Shown: positions 44,321 to 58,740, numbered from the stretch's first letter. The stretch: 64,000 nt of DNA from Eopsaltria australis (GCA_034509425.1 JAVTVJ010001663.1:124001-188000), one strand, 5' to 3'. Numbers and translations: made by a program. The notes: a model not told the origin generated them from the letters alone.

Positions 44321-47300
44321 CTTCCCACACTCATTGTGCTGTTGTCTCCTTCCCGGGGAGAAGGGCATGCTCTCCTTTGTCCACGTCTGACAGCACCATA
44401 CATCACCTCCCCATTTCCTGCAATATTAATCCAGTGGCACTACCAAAAATAGCTCCAGACCTCAGGGCAGGGAAGAAGCTGTCCAGGGTCCGAATGTGGA
44501 AGAAAAGAAAATTATTCCAGGAGACAGTCAGATGACCAGCTTCCCATTTTAAGCTGTGCATTCCATATTTATTTATCTGCACTTCCTCCAAGCAATCTTC
44601 ATAATGGCAGACTAGACCTGGATTTCTGATGGTGAGAATTCTCTGCCCTGCTGTGTCCCAAGGCTGAAATGTGCTGCAGCCTGCCCAGTAGGACTCCCAG
44701 GACTCTTGTTCGTGAAAGGCAGGGCTGTGCATCTGTTTGGGTTATTTAGGGGTAAGAAAGGCTGGTGTTTATTGGGCTGGAAACTCCTTGCCAGAAGAGG
44801 ACTGCTCACTACAGGGCACCTCCCAGAGTCTGAGTCTGTTGAGCTTTATACAAGCAACAAAAAGCAAAGTGGCTTTCACCACTTCCCCTAGAGATAGGTC
44901 CAAAACAAGATGGATCCCAGCATTCAGAGACTGTTGTGGCATTAGACAGAATTTCTGCTCCACAAACCAGCCAAACATCTTGTCCTTGATGTCTGCATCC
45001 TAGGGGCTTCTGTGGACTATGGTTATATCCTGTGGTAGTTTGAAAGCAAATCAGTGAGAGGCTCAAAGTTTCATTCTGCCTTTAATTTGGGCAGAAAAAC
45101 CTATCTATATTTGAGGTGCGAGATGCTCTTATTTTGTTACTCATTTCACAAAGTAGCTGTTTCAGAAGGAAAGGCTTTATGGGTGTCTCTGTATGGGTAT
45201 CTCATATGCAAAGTTTCATAATTCCTTGATTTGCAGAGGTATCATTGTATCAACATGAGCAAACTCAAGGGACCAGAGGAAAGAAGCATGCCAGGATCCA
45301 TGGGACAGTGTCAGTCATTCCCACTTTCAAAGAGGAGTAATCCCAGCCAGACTTGGGGTCCTCAACTCTTGAGTCACCAGGGATGTGATGGTCAGGTGAT
45401 GCTTCCAGCAGTTTGGGTTTGTCCCTGCTCTAAATAGGACAAAGGAGGTATGTAAACAACAAGTTTCTTCCTTTATAAATTCCTGTGGTGGATTCTGGTA
45501 GGGTGTGACTGAGAATAGAGGGACATGTGACTCTCTGGGAGATCAGAGTGATCTGAGCTGGACTCTAAGCAATGAGCTTCCCCGCTGTCCTTCTGGTAAG
45601 TGCCCACATTCAAGATCACCATTCCATAAGATTGCAGGCCACAGTCACCTAAAAAGTAAGTGTTGCCTTTCGAGGTTGTGACAGAGCAATGCAGACCAAA
45701 CTGCTTCTGGCTGACATACGTGACCTGTGGAGCCAAGACCAATTTGCTGCCCACTGTTCCTCTCCCACGTCTCTTTAGGCACTGTTGCTTTGCATTTCTC
45801 CCTCACAGGGAGCATCTGTGCTTTTTGCTGTTTCTAAAAGTTAGAATTTGACACAACTTGCTCTTACTGTCTTGTCTACATATTCCTTCTCTCTTTAGAT
45901 TACTGATGCAACCGTGGTTGGCGCTTTTGAACCTGGGCTGGTGTGCAAATCTCAGGGTTAGTTGTGACTGCAGGCTAGGCTTCAAAAATTAAGTGCTTTG
46001 TTGGAGTTCTGTATGAGAACTTGAGAAGGATCAAATGTGTCCACTATGCAGCCATCCATCTCCCTGGAGTTTCATAATATTATCCATCTGTTCTTTTGCT
46101 TTCTTACGAGAAAGGCTCGCAGGGTTACAGAGGTACAAATTAGCACATCTTGTTGAGATTGTGTTTAAAAATACTCGTTGTCCATCTGTGTGGAGAGAAA
46201 AATCCATTTCTGTTAACATGGTTCTTCTCCTTCTGACACTTGCTGTCTGTAGTACTCAGCGTGGAACAACAAGTGTTGGGAGAAGGGAAGAGTTTTACAG
46301 CAAGTGAACCAGTGCCTAACTTCGCATAGGACTGGTAAAAGTCAACACTAGAGAGTAAGAGGGAAGTTTAGGGTGCAGGAAGGTGGCAGGGGAAGGGGAA
46401 GTATTTGTGATGTTCCCCCTTCCCATCCCCAAATGCTGCTGGAGACAAAGCCTACAATGGTATGGTGCCACATTTGGGGTGCAGTGTCTAACAGGGCTCT
46501 TTCTAGAGCGTGCTCACTTGAATCTTACTGGCCAAAGAGGGACTACAAAGGGAGGTTTCGCAGAGAACAAGCACTGCATTGGCATCTGCTTGTCTTACAG
46601 GGTTCCTTAAAGGTCTGATGGCAAGAGTGCCAACTATTCCCCACAGCCACTGACTTCAACTCCATCACTTTGGACTTTTTTTTGGACAGCTTTGACACTG
46701 TATGTGTGATCCTCTTTTAGTCTCCCTGACAATGGCAGACAACAGAAAGCAGCAGAGATGTGAAGGAATCTGGCTGTCCTCTCGTCTGAGGGTGGCTTTG
46801 GACATCAGGCCAAATGCAAGAAAATGGCCGGCATGGAGTGCTGGTATATCCCTTTGTGAGCAGAAAGACTGAGGGGGGAGCATCTAGGCAGAAGAACAAC
46901 GAGCAGCTCTACGCCGTCCCTCTGCCACCCCCTGCAAGGCACCCCCTCCAAGAGCCACTCAGCCCATTTTAAATGTATTGCCTGTCAGCTTCCTTCAGCA
47001 GCATCTAAGCACTGTGAAAGGCACTCATCATGTCTCCCACAATGCCCTCGAACACTTAGGATTTGACTTCCTAACTGTGTCTGTGTGCTGGGCTAGTCTT
47101 GCTGCTATGGCAAGGGAGAAATGCAAAGCAGCCGTGGCTACAGAGACACTGGAGAGAAATAGCAGGCAGCAAATCATGCTTGGTTGTGCAGTCCATGTGT
47201 GCTTGGCCCACATTTTGCTTTGCGCTCTGTCACAGCCTCAAAAGGCCATGGTGTCCCTACTTTACCCTGGCCTGTTGTGTCAGAATGTCTCTTGGGACAG

Positions 47301-50300
47301 ACAGTGGTCAGTGAGGAAAAGGGATGCTGTCTGTGTGACAGTCTGAGTGAAGCTGAAGGGCATCTCCATTACCACATACAGATGCAGGTGATATTCCAGG
47401 ACTTCTCTGCACTGCAACTGTGGGATAAATAGGGAATGTAAAACCTTTAGCGTAAGGGAGAGTTTAAAATTGTGCTGTAACATTTTTCTTGGCTATTTAG
47501 GGCTTTGTGTGATCTCATTGTAGGTGGGACTGGCACACTGCAGCCTTAGGTCTGCGTATCTTCCTTCAGCAATAACCAGAGGGGAGGTGACAGTGCCTGC
47601 CATGTCATTCTTAGGGCTACCTGCAATTTCTATCTTCATTTCATAGCCTGGGGTTGATCAAACAGGAAGCCTGAAGGAAGCTTACAGACCCAATCCACCA
47701 AGTATGAGGACTTTTCTGCGCAGTCTGGCTTGCATGTAAGTGTTAGTTTGCCCAGGTGCTGGTGAACAGTCCATAATCTTCTTCCTCAGTGTTCTCTGTG
47801 CAGGCTCTAGCAGGAGCAGTGTTCCCCCCGCAGAGATTTTGGCACAAGGTATGAACATCCCTTTATCCCTTCCCTTTGCAGACCCATTTTCGTGATGCTC
47901 GTGTGCCACAAACTGGACTGTTGTGAGGCAGGAGTTGGGGCACAAGGCTGGAAAGGCTGTTAAAGGCTTCTCAAATAGCTGTTCCCTTTCCATAAGTACA
48001 TCCTTCTCCAGAATACCTGGGATGAGCTGCCTAGCTCCTGTCACTTTCCTTTGCTTTCTCCTGTCCAGAGGATGAGAAAAAATGGAAGTACCCCTTAAGA
48101 ATGTGTATGAGTTGGCTTTGGTTCATCAAGTCATATAATGAATTTCCTGAAGCTCAGTGTAGGGAGTGCTGGAAAACTGGACTCTGGCTAGAGCTGATCT
48201 CCATGTAGAAAAAAGCCATCTAGCCACAGAGCAGTAGAGAACTGTCTGAGTTCCACACTACCTTTGATGATCCCAAAGAGGCTTGGCCAGGTTCATGAGA
48301 AACACATCAGGACATGTTTGGCAGACCATGGCACAGAAGGATACTAACCCGGGCAGCCAAGGCTTTTTGTTTCTGTGGTGGCTAGATGGGAAGTCCCAGC
48401 ACCTCTGACTAGGTGCTAATGGGACACTGAAAGGTGTTTGTAGCAATGTCAATGCTGGCTTGCCAAGCATCTTGAAGCATGAGTCACCTCTTCCTCAATC
48501 ATGAGACTGGCCTACAAATTATTAATATTTATTTTCTGACTGAAAATAGGACTGACCTGCCTTTACTTCAAAACCTTTGATTCTGTAGGATTAATTCTAA
48601 TGATGCTTACAGAATTTTCTATGCATTCATGAAAACTTTGTTTTGTTGTCTTTGTGTTGCTTTTCCTGCTTTAAAATTAAAATAAAACTGAGGAGTTTTT
48701 TCTTCTCATCACACATCATCACAGATCCAAATCCTGAAGGACTCATCAGCTGTGAGGAGATTTACTGTAAAACCGTAAGGATTTGCAGTGGTTATTGAGC
48801 AGCCATATGCTCAGCTCAGTGCAGTGCCCTTTTGCACTTCTGACCAAGCTGCCTATCTGTCCACTTTAAAGCTCTCCCTGCTGGCAAGAGTTTACATTAG
48901 CTCAGCTACAGTGAGGACATCAGATTTATTCCGTATTTGCCCTTTTCAGTATTCACAAATAAAATTTGTCCAGCTTGATAGATGCAGTTGCTAGTGGTGT
49001 CTAAAAAACTCATAACCAAGGATGCAATAAGCCAAGATGGAAGAAAATCTTCAGTCAACCCCATGAACCCCATATGCTGGAAAAGCATCTTGGAGATTCA
49101 TTCTGCTAACAAAATCCTTGGCTTTTCTTCACCTTTTCCTTCACTTAAATGGGGAGGACAGAAGAGCTGCTTAGCTGTTCACTTGAAAACACTTAGAATC
49201 TAAAACCTCCATGCTTCTTATTGGCAGTGAGAGCAAAAAGCTGTCATACATCCTCTTCATCTTCTCCTTGGAGGCGCAGGATTGCATCTCTGTGATGCAG
49301 ACTTGGAGCACATGGTTTGGTAAGGGCTAAAGCACAGCAGTCAGTGGGTCATCCATCCTATTTTTAGCCATGCACTCTGTACCTGAAGCACCCTTGGCTG
49401 GCTGCTGGTGGTGAGTAAAACCCAGAAAGCCAGCAGCCTTTCTCAGGTCATGCTCTCATGGGTGATGGATGGGGTGAAGGGCATTTTGCAGGCTCCTGCT
49501 GTTGCCCAAAAGCTTGTTAAGCCTCCAGAAGAAAAAGCAAGACAAGGGGGAGGCTTTGCAGGAAGCTCAAAGCTCTGGCAGATCATTTATTTCTGTTTAA
49601 TTGCCAATGACGTGAAGCAATTGTTGACGAGGCTCCGCAAGTGCAAGAGGAGGGAAGTGCCCTTTCCCACCTTCTCAACCTGTTCCTGGTTGCGTAAGCC
49701 TCAAAGCACAGAGCCTGAGGTTGCTATGCCAACTTGCACAGTTCCTCCCATCCACCTCCCCGTCTGAACAATGCTGTGGGCCTGAAGGAGCAGGAGCCCA
49801 TCCTGAAACAAAACAAACCTGCAGCAAGGCTCTACTCCATTAGTGGAGGACTCTGAGAGCTGTGTGTAGCCATGGCCCTTGTGCCACTGACAAGAGATTG
49901 CACCAGAGCAACTGCTTTGTAGCACTTCTGCTTCGACGTCCCAAGTGCTTTGCCTTTGCTGCTGAGTTTGGTTTCAAGTCCTCATTGACAGCACAGAGTC
50001 TGTGCTGTTACTCGTTAAAGGAATCAAAAGGTCAGGATGAGTTTGTGTGCCTGCTTTCCCTTCTGTAGCATTAGAATAAAGTGCCTTTCAAAGGCATTGG
50101 GAAGGACAAATCACTGTTCCTGGGGGCTTGCATAAACTGTCTTCAAGGGCAAAAGTGGAAAAACTTGAACTCCTTAGGCTCTTCCCCTACCCTTTCTCTT
50201 CAAAAGGACACTAAATGGACCTAGGTTGTATGGTAAAAGGGTCAAATCCTTGAGAGAGAACAAGAAAGCAGTGTGGCTTAGATCTATGCCGTGTGGAAGA

Positions 50301-50514
50301 GGCTGGCAGATGAAGCAGCTCCCTGCTTTTGCGTTTTATCTTAATTAGAAGCGATTTCCAGCACAAATTCTTATGGTTAGCCCCTTTCCCATCTTTGTTT
50401 GACCTCCCACATAAACCACAAACCCTTTTCTCTACACTCCAGCAATACCAGGAATGGAAATCCTGATGAGTTACTTTGCCAGTAATTAAATTTGTCCCTT
50501 CTGTTTGTTTCACA
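44321..50514. other. Intergenic, no gene seen
   Basis: Short frames only, with no family resemblance. No RNA gene or repeat was recognised. Confidence 0.5.
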
Positions 50515-50650
50515 GATGCAGTTGCCCTCTGGTTCGAAGCAAAGAGCAGGTCAGTGCCAATGGGAGCCTTTAATAATCTGGTAGTCTGATTGGGCGCTGA
50601 AGATAGACAGTTTTCTTGTTAATTGGACTGTTGTGTAATTATTTTAGAGG
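50515..50650. promoter_or_regulatory. Candidate regulatory element (CCAAT, TTAATTGG, TAATTATT)
   Basis: TTTAATAATCTGG, GATTGGGCGC (inverted CCAAT joined to GGGCGC), TTAATTGG at 50619-50626 and TAATTATT at 50636-50643 sit within 80 bases. The surrounding sequence matches no repeat I know. It would suit a neural enhancer, but that is speculation. Confidence 0.25.
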
Positions 50651-51694
50651 AACAAGCTCTTCTGGACAGAGGAAGGCTGGGAGTGTAAAGTGTGATGGAA
50701 AAGGTAATGTGTAAATTTATATTCCTGTACACATCCTCTAAGCCCTCAGCCAGAACAAACACATAGAAGATGCCTTAGATCTTATTTCCTTTGACTCAGC
50801 AGCTCGCTTTGTCACTTGCACCAAAGATAAAAGGCTTTCACATCAGAATGTTCACTCTTTACACTGCTAAAACTGGGGTGCCAGGCTAGCACAGCCTGCA
50901 GCCTGAGCAGAGGACACAGGCTTGCAGCAAGGAATGGCTGGTGCTGCCCTCCTGCTTCTGCTAGGCAGGGCTCGGGGGGGGACTGCCCCAGCCTTGAAAT
51001 CTGGCCCCTGATGAGGCAGGCAACAGCACTGCTGGCTTCATACAAACAAGACCTGATTGTAGCTGCTGCTAAAAACCTAAATTTCCTGATTACAGACCAC
51101 CAGAGAGATGTGCAGGCAGAGGAATCAGGTGGGTTCAGGAAAATTCTCCAACTTCACGTTAACAAAAAGGGCCCATTCAAATTTGACCCCTGTCACTAAA
51201 TATGTGCAAATACAGAAGCTTTAATCATAGTTCTGAATTTTTAGTTAAAAAATAAGATGCTAGTCATTTCCACTGCAGAGAAAAACCTGACTCTGCAGCA
51301 CCCTGAGGGTCTCTTTCCTCTTACCTAGCTGGTTTTAATCTTGCAGTTTTTAAGCCTGTTTTATGATTTTGAGGACCTGACATATTTGTGGAGAGACTGT
51401 AAAAGGCAACACTGCCTTTTAAAAACTGCGCCAAAGCAGTTCTGTGCTCTGGTTCCTTTCAAAGACACAGATGAGGTTATTGACATGTCCATTAAGTATA
51501 CTTCCCAGGAAGGTTTTGGTGCTCTGCATACACACATCTCTGTGTGCCGCATTACCTCCTGGCCGTAAAGATGATGCTGGGGACTGGGGACTGTTTCCAG
51601 TCATGCAGCCTGAAGGCTATTATTTATGTGGCCCTTTGCAGACAGATAAAACTCACTCTGCTCATGCTCTGAACTAGCCAAAAGCTATATAATC
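50651..51694. other. Intergenic, no gene seen
   Basis: No recognisable gene or repeat. A G8 run lies near 50976. Confidence 0.45.
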
Positions 51695-51790
51695 TCTCAC
51701 CAGGACCAATTAACTCATGCTCAGCAGCTGGCTCATTAGTAATGGCTGCTCAGTTTTCAATTAGTTTGGAGTGTGGGCAGGGGGAGCTTA
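51695..51790. promoter_or_regulatory. Candidate regulatory element (paired TTAATTGG-type sites)
   Basis: ACCAATTAACTCATG, CTCATTAGTAATGG and TTCAATTAGTTTGG fall within 80 bases and alternate with CAGCTG (E-box). No repeat identity or frame. Low certainty. Confidence 0.2.
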
Positions 51791-54700
51791 AGTCTGGAGA
51801 TGCTTACTCCAGGTAACCTGGGAGCAACTGTTTAAAACCTGTATCACATTCAGTTGGTTTATCTACAAACTGCTAAAATATTTATGTTTCTGCTGCATAG
51901 GAGACACTGAGCCTAACTTCCTAGATATTTGCAGAATGTGTAGAGATATTAGAAAAAAAGTTGCTAAGAGTATGTAGTATTACCTTATTATTATTATAAT
52001 GAATTTTACTTTGGTTCTTGAGTACATGATTGCAGTCCTTTGAGAGGGGGAAACAGAACAAGAACAGAGAAGAAATATAAAAGAACAACCTGTCATTACC
52101 ACGTTCTTCCCTCAGAGTGATTCCCATTCACTGGCTTCCTTTCATGAAAAATAAAGGTGTACAATATCTCTCAAATCAAAGGGTTGAGGCATTTTTCAAT
52201 CCCTAACACATTCTTATTTTCTTAATAAAGGAACTGTAAATGCCCAAGTTCTAACGTGGAACTGATCCTTTAGATAGAGGAGGGCACAGAAATAGTTAAC
52301 CTTGTGTGAAGACTTAGAGCTCTAATTCACATGTTCTTGTTAATAAGTGCAGTGAAACCAAGTCCCCAGTAAAACCTGTGCAGAATCATGCAGATGTAGA
52401 GCCTGAGCCACCACGGAGCTTCAGGGCGGTCACCCAAGAACATCACTTAGTATTAGACAGCTTTAGTGCTTAAACTCCAGCTCCAGGAAGACAACCACGT
52501 GAATTGTCTGAGAGATCAGCTTGCCATCATGCAGTCCACCCATATGGGTTCAGAGAGAAGCACTGGATTTAAAGAAGCTTGGCAGCCAGGCATAAAAAGA
52601 CATTGATGTAAGCAAAGCTGTGCTAGAAGGATGTACCTGTAAAGACGGAGAAGTTTCACAGGTGAGTTAACCCTGTTTTCTGGAGGAACAGATGTAGATT
52701 GAAGGTGTTGGTGGAGTATGAAGGAATGTGAGAACCCAGATCCTCAGAGAAAGTTTTCTGCCCTCAACAGCTCACTAGACAAGAAGAGCTTCTGACTGGG
52801 AATGTTTATATGGAACCAGCTGATACCAAATATAGTGGCCAGACCCAGATTTGCAATTGCCACTTCTTAATGGAGACCCAAATAGAGTAGCTGGTCATAG
52901 GCAGCACCACATGGGATGCAGAGGGCTCTGGCTTGTCAGTCTCTCTTTCATGCATTTTTCATGCACCTCTTCTTGCTCCATTTGTTTTGTCTTTGTTTTC
53001 AGCTGCATCTAATGAGGCTTAATTGTGCTTCTGATTAGCTGTTTTTCCGTGAAGTCTTACAGGGCTTTCATCTCCATTCCTCTTCATCTTCTCCCAAGTC
53101 TTCCTTCCCCTTTGCTCTCCTTAGTTGTCCATATTCCCATTGCAGGGAAAAATGTTTAAGAGATGATCATCAGCCCTGGTACGGGGTCAGAACAGATGGT
53201 AAAAGAGGATAAGTAAGTACATAACTTGGGTATCCAAGCAACATCACTGGGGACACAGCTGTAGAAACAGCCCAAAAGGAATAATTTTCTTCTCTGTCTT
53301 TTGGAACATGTCAGTCAGAGGACTGCTTTTGGGGCCTTTTTGAGTGAACCCCTTCCTACCATCATCATTCAGCAGGAGAGACTCCTGTGTTGGCTCCCTC
53401 ACAGGTGTGCAGTTACCTGTGTGGACACAGGGCCTGGGAGCAGCTGGGGAAATGGGATGCTAACCAGAAACTGGAAATAGTGAAGTTTTCCTACAGTCAC
53501 TCCTTCCCGAAGCACTCTGTAGTCACTGTCAGGTGAGCACATGGCTTGCCCTTCCACTCCAGCAGGATCATAAACTACAAGATGGATATGCTGAGGATTG
53601 CTTTTGCTTCATCAGAGCCCAAGAGACCATAAACAACCCTACCTTGATATCTACTGAGGGCAAGGAAATTAATTGTACACTTTGGCTGTTTTTTTCTCCC
53701 ATGTTCTATCCTGAAGCTTTTCCAAATAAAGGGAGGTAAGTTAAGCTTTAATTTTGCTTTTGAGTAGTTTTTCCAAGATGGGGAGAGTTTTAAAAAGTTC
53801 AACAGTGAAATAAAAATGAAAGGATGCATGCATGCCTGGGAAGGAAATCTGGACATGCTGTGCCAGTGGCAAATGGAAAGGAGGGGGACTAGAAATGCAG
53901 TCTCTTCTCAAAAATATTTCATTAAAATGCAATAAAAAACTGATCCACAAGAAATGCAGCAAAGAAGAGGTGACTTGAATGTGTTTTTCACAGCAGTGCT
54001 TTTCCATTTTGCAGGGATCTCAGTAAATACTATTAATACATTTTATACCCTAGGATGCTGAGAAATTACAGTCATGCACACATTCTGTGACAGGACCAAG
54101 AATATAAGTCAAACCACCACTTTCTAGATTGTATGCCTTCTCCAGCTGCATTCTCTCAAGTATTACTGTTCTCACTCATAACTAAAGATCATTAGTTATT
54201 TTCCCAGTCACTGTAACACCCCTGGAGAGCCCTTCACTGAGTTTAAATGCTGGAGGGGGGGGGGATGCAGATAATTCAGAAGCAGTGAAAGATCAGCTAC
54301 TCATCTATTTGCTGTTCAGAATATTACTTGGTACCTGCAGTTTACTGCTTCCTGAACACTAACTTTTCAGCACTGCTGGAAGGGAGGAGCACCAAGCAGG
54401 AGGAATGAAGGTGGGAGGGAGGGAAGGAAGGTGAGGGGGTGGAAAAATTACTCTGCCTTACTGAATAATGAGGAGAGTGAAAAGGAATGGGAAAAGAGAG
54501 AGAAAAACTGGTTTAAATATTTAATCTCTGTTGCATTTGCTTTTGAAGAGGAGACAAAAGGCTTGGAACATCTTTTGTCTTTAACTAATTCTGACCAGAG
54601 ATGAACAACATGTGATTGTCACTTCTGTCATTTGCCTTAAGAGAGAAACAGATTGGTCCTGCTGCATCAGCCCAGCACATCAGTCTCTGTCTCCAGCCAC

Positions 54701-55236
54701 AGCTGGTGCCTGAAGCTGCAAGAAGGTATTAAATTACTCATGATAGTGAAACTTGGCTTCATGATCCCACATTGCCCTGCCCCTGGTGCCAGCGTGGTCA
54801 GCATGTGTGCTGCCCGAGAGCTGCACCCTTCTTTGGAGAAGGAAGCTCCTTGGAGATGTCTGAGGAGCAGTTATGCCTCCCCGTACAGCAAATAACTTAA
54901 TTTTGGTCTTCACCATTTGAAACCAGGTGATTAGTGCAACAGACATCAGCTGTAATTTCCTCTTCTCTCTCCCCGTTCCTCTGCACGTCTTTCTACCCAG
55001 CCTCTTTCTGCCACACTCTTTCGCTTTCCTTGACTAGCCCTCTGTAGTCCTCCACTTTGCTCACCCATGGTCTAGGCTGGGCCAAAAGCCACACAGCTGC
55101 CTTGTCTACCAGACACAGCTGCACAATTTGCAGCACCTTCTCCAGCAGAGGCAGCCCCACGGCTGAGCTGACAGGACCTGCATGCCCACATGAGAGACAG
55201 CAGCCATGTGTGCTAATGGCCATTGCATCAACAAAC
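51791..55236. other. Intergenic, no gene seen
   Basis: No gene recognised. It contains a G10 run (54255-54264) and a GGGA/GGAA-rich patch at about 54378-54440. Confidence 0.5.
54255..54264 (+). repeat. Poly(G) tract, G10
   Basis: Ten consecutive G preceded by GGA. Likely unstable in length. Confidence 0.8.
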
Positions 55237-56010
55237 CACAGAATCACAGAATGATGTCTTTTGGACGGGACCTTAAAGATAATTTAGTTCCAACCCCCCT
55301 GCCATAGGCAGGGACATCTTCCACTAGACCACACTGCTCAAAGCCTTGAACTCTTCCAGGAATGGGGCATCCACAACTTCTTTGGAAAACGTGTTGCAGT
55401 GCCTCACTCTTCTCATAGTAAGTATTGTTTTTTCTTAATTCTAATATAAATTTCTCCTTTTCCAGTCTGAAATCATTACCAGTTGAACTATCCTCTCTCC
55501 TTTTTTGTAGGCTCTACTTAGGTACTAGAAGGTGCTATAAGGAATCCCTTATCCAGGAAAGGAGAGACAGTCTCTCAGGCTGTCTTCATAGGAGAGGTAC
55601 TCCATCCCTCTTCTCATCCTTAAGGCCCTCTAGGCTCACTACAATAGGTCGATGTCCCTAGTATGTTCAGAGCCCCAGAGCTGGATGTAGCACTTCATGA
55701 GAGTCGAATAGAGGGGCAGAATCCCCTCCCTTGACCTGCTGGCATAGTTTCTTTTGATGCAACCCAGGATACAGAGCTGTGGGTGCACATTGCTGGGTCA
55801 TGTTGAGCTTCTCATCCACCAACACCTCCAAGTCCTTCTCCCCAGGGCTTCTCTTAATTCATCCCTGCCCTGCCTGTATTTCTGTATTTCATGTGCAAGA
55901 CCATGGACTTGGCCTTATTGAACTTCATGACGTCAGACAGGCTCACCTCTCAAGTCTGTCAAGATCCCTCTGGATGGCATCTCTTCCCCCCATCAAGCCT
56001 GTCACTCAGC
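55237..56010 (-). mobile_element. CR1 LINE, 3' portion in reverse orientation
   Basis: The 3' end is at 55237, where the CR1 octamer occurs twice on the complement (CACAGAAT CACAGAAT, 55237-55252). Going left to right the strand then follows reverse-complement CR1: GGGACCTTAAAGATAATTTA, CCATAGGCAGGGACATCTTC, GGAATGGGGCATCCACAACT. On the minus strand about 55797-55850 still reads EKDLEVLVDEKLNMTQQC, the tail of the CR1 ORF2 protein. Stops and indels break the frame, so it is dead. The element is 5'-truncated near 56010 at TGGCATCTCTTCC...CACTCAGC. Confidence 0.95.
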
Positions 56011-58740
56011 AAGGCAGGCAAAGCCCTTCATAGCAGTGATTGTTCTCTGTAGCCACTGTCTGTCATCCTTTGAGACAGTCTTAGCTGGATAAAAACCTCA
56101 TTTAGGCTTTCTTTATAGAGTGGAGGAGTGGGAGGGAGAAATACCTCTAGAGAATAATACGTTGCAAGCCTGACTTTTAAATTGATAAATATCTGTAAGC
56201 TTTAAAAAAAAGCTGATAGTCTCTGACTAACCAGAGAAAACTGCTGAGACTGGGAACTTCCCCTGCTTTGGCAGAGACTTTGTCTCTCTGATTCACTTAT
56301 TCCCTTTATAACCTTCAAAGCAAAGAGGTGCTGCAATCCCCACTCCTCACATGAGGGTAGATGTAACGTGACTTCTCCACCAGCGCGACTCGTGGGATAT
56401 CTTTGAAAAAGTAGGGATGTTTTGAGGACTGTCTCCTGAGCCCTGAGGGAATGCATGAAACCCAGCTTTTTGTCAGCTCTTTAACCAGGAGCAGACCAGA
56501 AGAAATGAAACACAAAACATCCGCCCAAAAAGCTCCAACAACGTCTTTCAAGCCTCTGAAACTTCTCAGTTAGCAATTATCTTTCAAAAGTTATTACTTC
56601 AAAAGTAATTTATTTTTTTACTAGTTGTTTCAATAAGAGATCAAATAAAGCTAAGGTGCCTATGTTTTTATTTATATGTTTTTATTTTATTTTGTTATCA
56701 TTTGAGGAACTTGATTGGTTACTTGCAATGCTGGAGAGAATAGCTGAGTAGGAGTTTGGGCTGTGTGAAGCCAGCTAGCCAAGAGTTTTGCATTTGGTTT
56801 ACAAAAGAGCTTGAGTAGGCTGAAATTCCAGGCTGATGAGATGATCTCCACTATGACTACACTTTTCTTGGTAGACAACTCAGTACACTTGACATACCAT
56901 CGGTAGGGATGAAAGAGGAGTTTATTTTCTGTAGCACTACAGGATTTCACTTTGCTGGGGTTTGTGGCCATTTCTCCTCCTATGGCAATGATAGCAGGAT
57001 GCTGGTCACTCTGCTTGAATGTCAGCTACACAAGAGCTGAAACAGTCCAGGTTTGATCTGAACTAATGACTTAGAAATGGGAAGCATCATATCCAATGTC
57101 AAAAATTTTTCTGAGCCATGAAAGTAGTCCCCCACCTTTTGCTAAAAGGCTCAGGAGCTGACAAGGAGACCTGGTACTGTGGTCTAAAAAGAGTTCAGTT
57201 CTAGTCATGACCCAATATCAGTTCAGTACTCCTGCAATGTTTCAGTGGTGCTCTGCCAAGTCCTGCCCTTTCTTCCCAAATCTAAAGTTGTTTGCAGGAT
57301 CTGCTGCTTCCCATTGATCAATGTTGTTTTGCCTTTGTGTTAGCTTGTGAGTCCCCAGACACACATCCTGCTTAGGATGACAGTGACCCTGACTTCAGTG
57401 GGAGCTGCTTCCTCTCACAGACAGTTCCAGCTGGACTCATCCCACAGCCAGTGTTGTATCCTTTGAGGTCTGAGGGCACAGAGACACTCACAGGTATGTC
57501 AGGCTGTGCATGCAACAGCTGTGGATGCTGTGGATGGCTAATGTGCAGCACTAGGAGCACGGGTAAAGGAGGGGAGGTTTATTCCAAGGAGGGCAACAGA
57601 AACATCCCGCTGAGCTCTGAGGAAAAGGAGGAGAGAAAGCAAAGCGTCTTAGAAATTCATCAAAAGCTGCAGGAGTTGATGAGGGGAGGGTAGTTGAAAG
57701 AATCTTTGTGTTTAACAAAGAGTAAATTTCTCAGGGAAAAAAAAGAGGGAGAACTGTGGGAGACCTGAAATTGTGTTCGCATTTGGAAGACTGTGCCTTC
57801 CTTCCATTTTCTTATTGTCAAAATATCTTGAAAATCTCAGTGCTTTTCTTCCTTTCCTGCCCCACCCCCAATTAGGAGTTTTAAGTGGGAAATGCTGAAG
57901 TATTTAATTTCAAATCTTTCAAAATCAAGCTTTTTTACATATTTTAAAAGAAACTCATTGATCTAAACTATTATTCCAGCTCAAAAAGGAGAAAAAATTC
58001 AAGTCACTTAGCAATGAAATAAACTGCAAGTGCAATTTTTCACTTGGAGTTGAACAAATGCCTTGAATTCACCCTATTTTTAGTTTGTTTCTCTCTTTTT
58101 CCTGAGCTTCAGTTCCACACACTTTCAGTTTGTTTGACCTTTTTGAACATTTCTATTACTCATCCCTAGTTTAGCTTTTCGTTTATTTAAATATTAATGA
58201 AAGAACAACAGTTACACATTATTCTTACTTCTTAATCAAACCAACCAGCCATTCTAATGTAAATGTCTTGAGGTTGAGCAAGCAGGGGAAAGCATTCCAT
58301 ACAGCAAAAGATTTACAGAAATTATGGACAGAAAGCCCCTGCTTGGGGAATGAGTCAGTCTGCTGCTGTCTAGCAGAAAAAATCAGCACGGAAGTATAAA
58401 GCTTTTAAAAACTATTTATGGATTTACAGCTTGCAAAGTAAATTAATTCTCTGTGTCTCTCATACACATACACTAACTCATTCCCCACACATGCATACAT
58501 ACAGGTCTCTGATGGAAAGACAGGGAATGTGCAGTCGGCAATGCATATGAACTTTCTGTTTAGAGGAGAAAAGATTTTTCCAATAGGCACAAAATCCCAC
58601 CCCCTCAGCACCCCTCCTTCCCCTGTGTCTGACACTGACTTCAAGGGAGGAGTTGAGCCAATTATCTGTGAGTCCTACAGAACGAAAATCTGCAATTTGC
58701 CAGTAGTTGTGAGAGAGAGAGGGAGAAAGGCAGGGAGGGA
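56011..58740. other. Intergenic, no gene seen
   Basis: AT-rich upstream flank of RASD2. No exon or repeat family was recognised. Confidence 0.5.
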
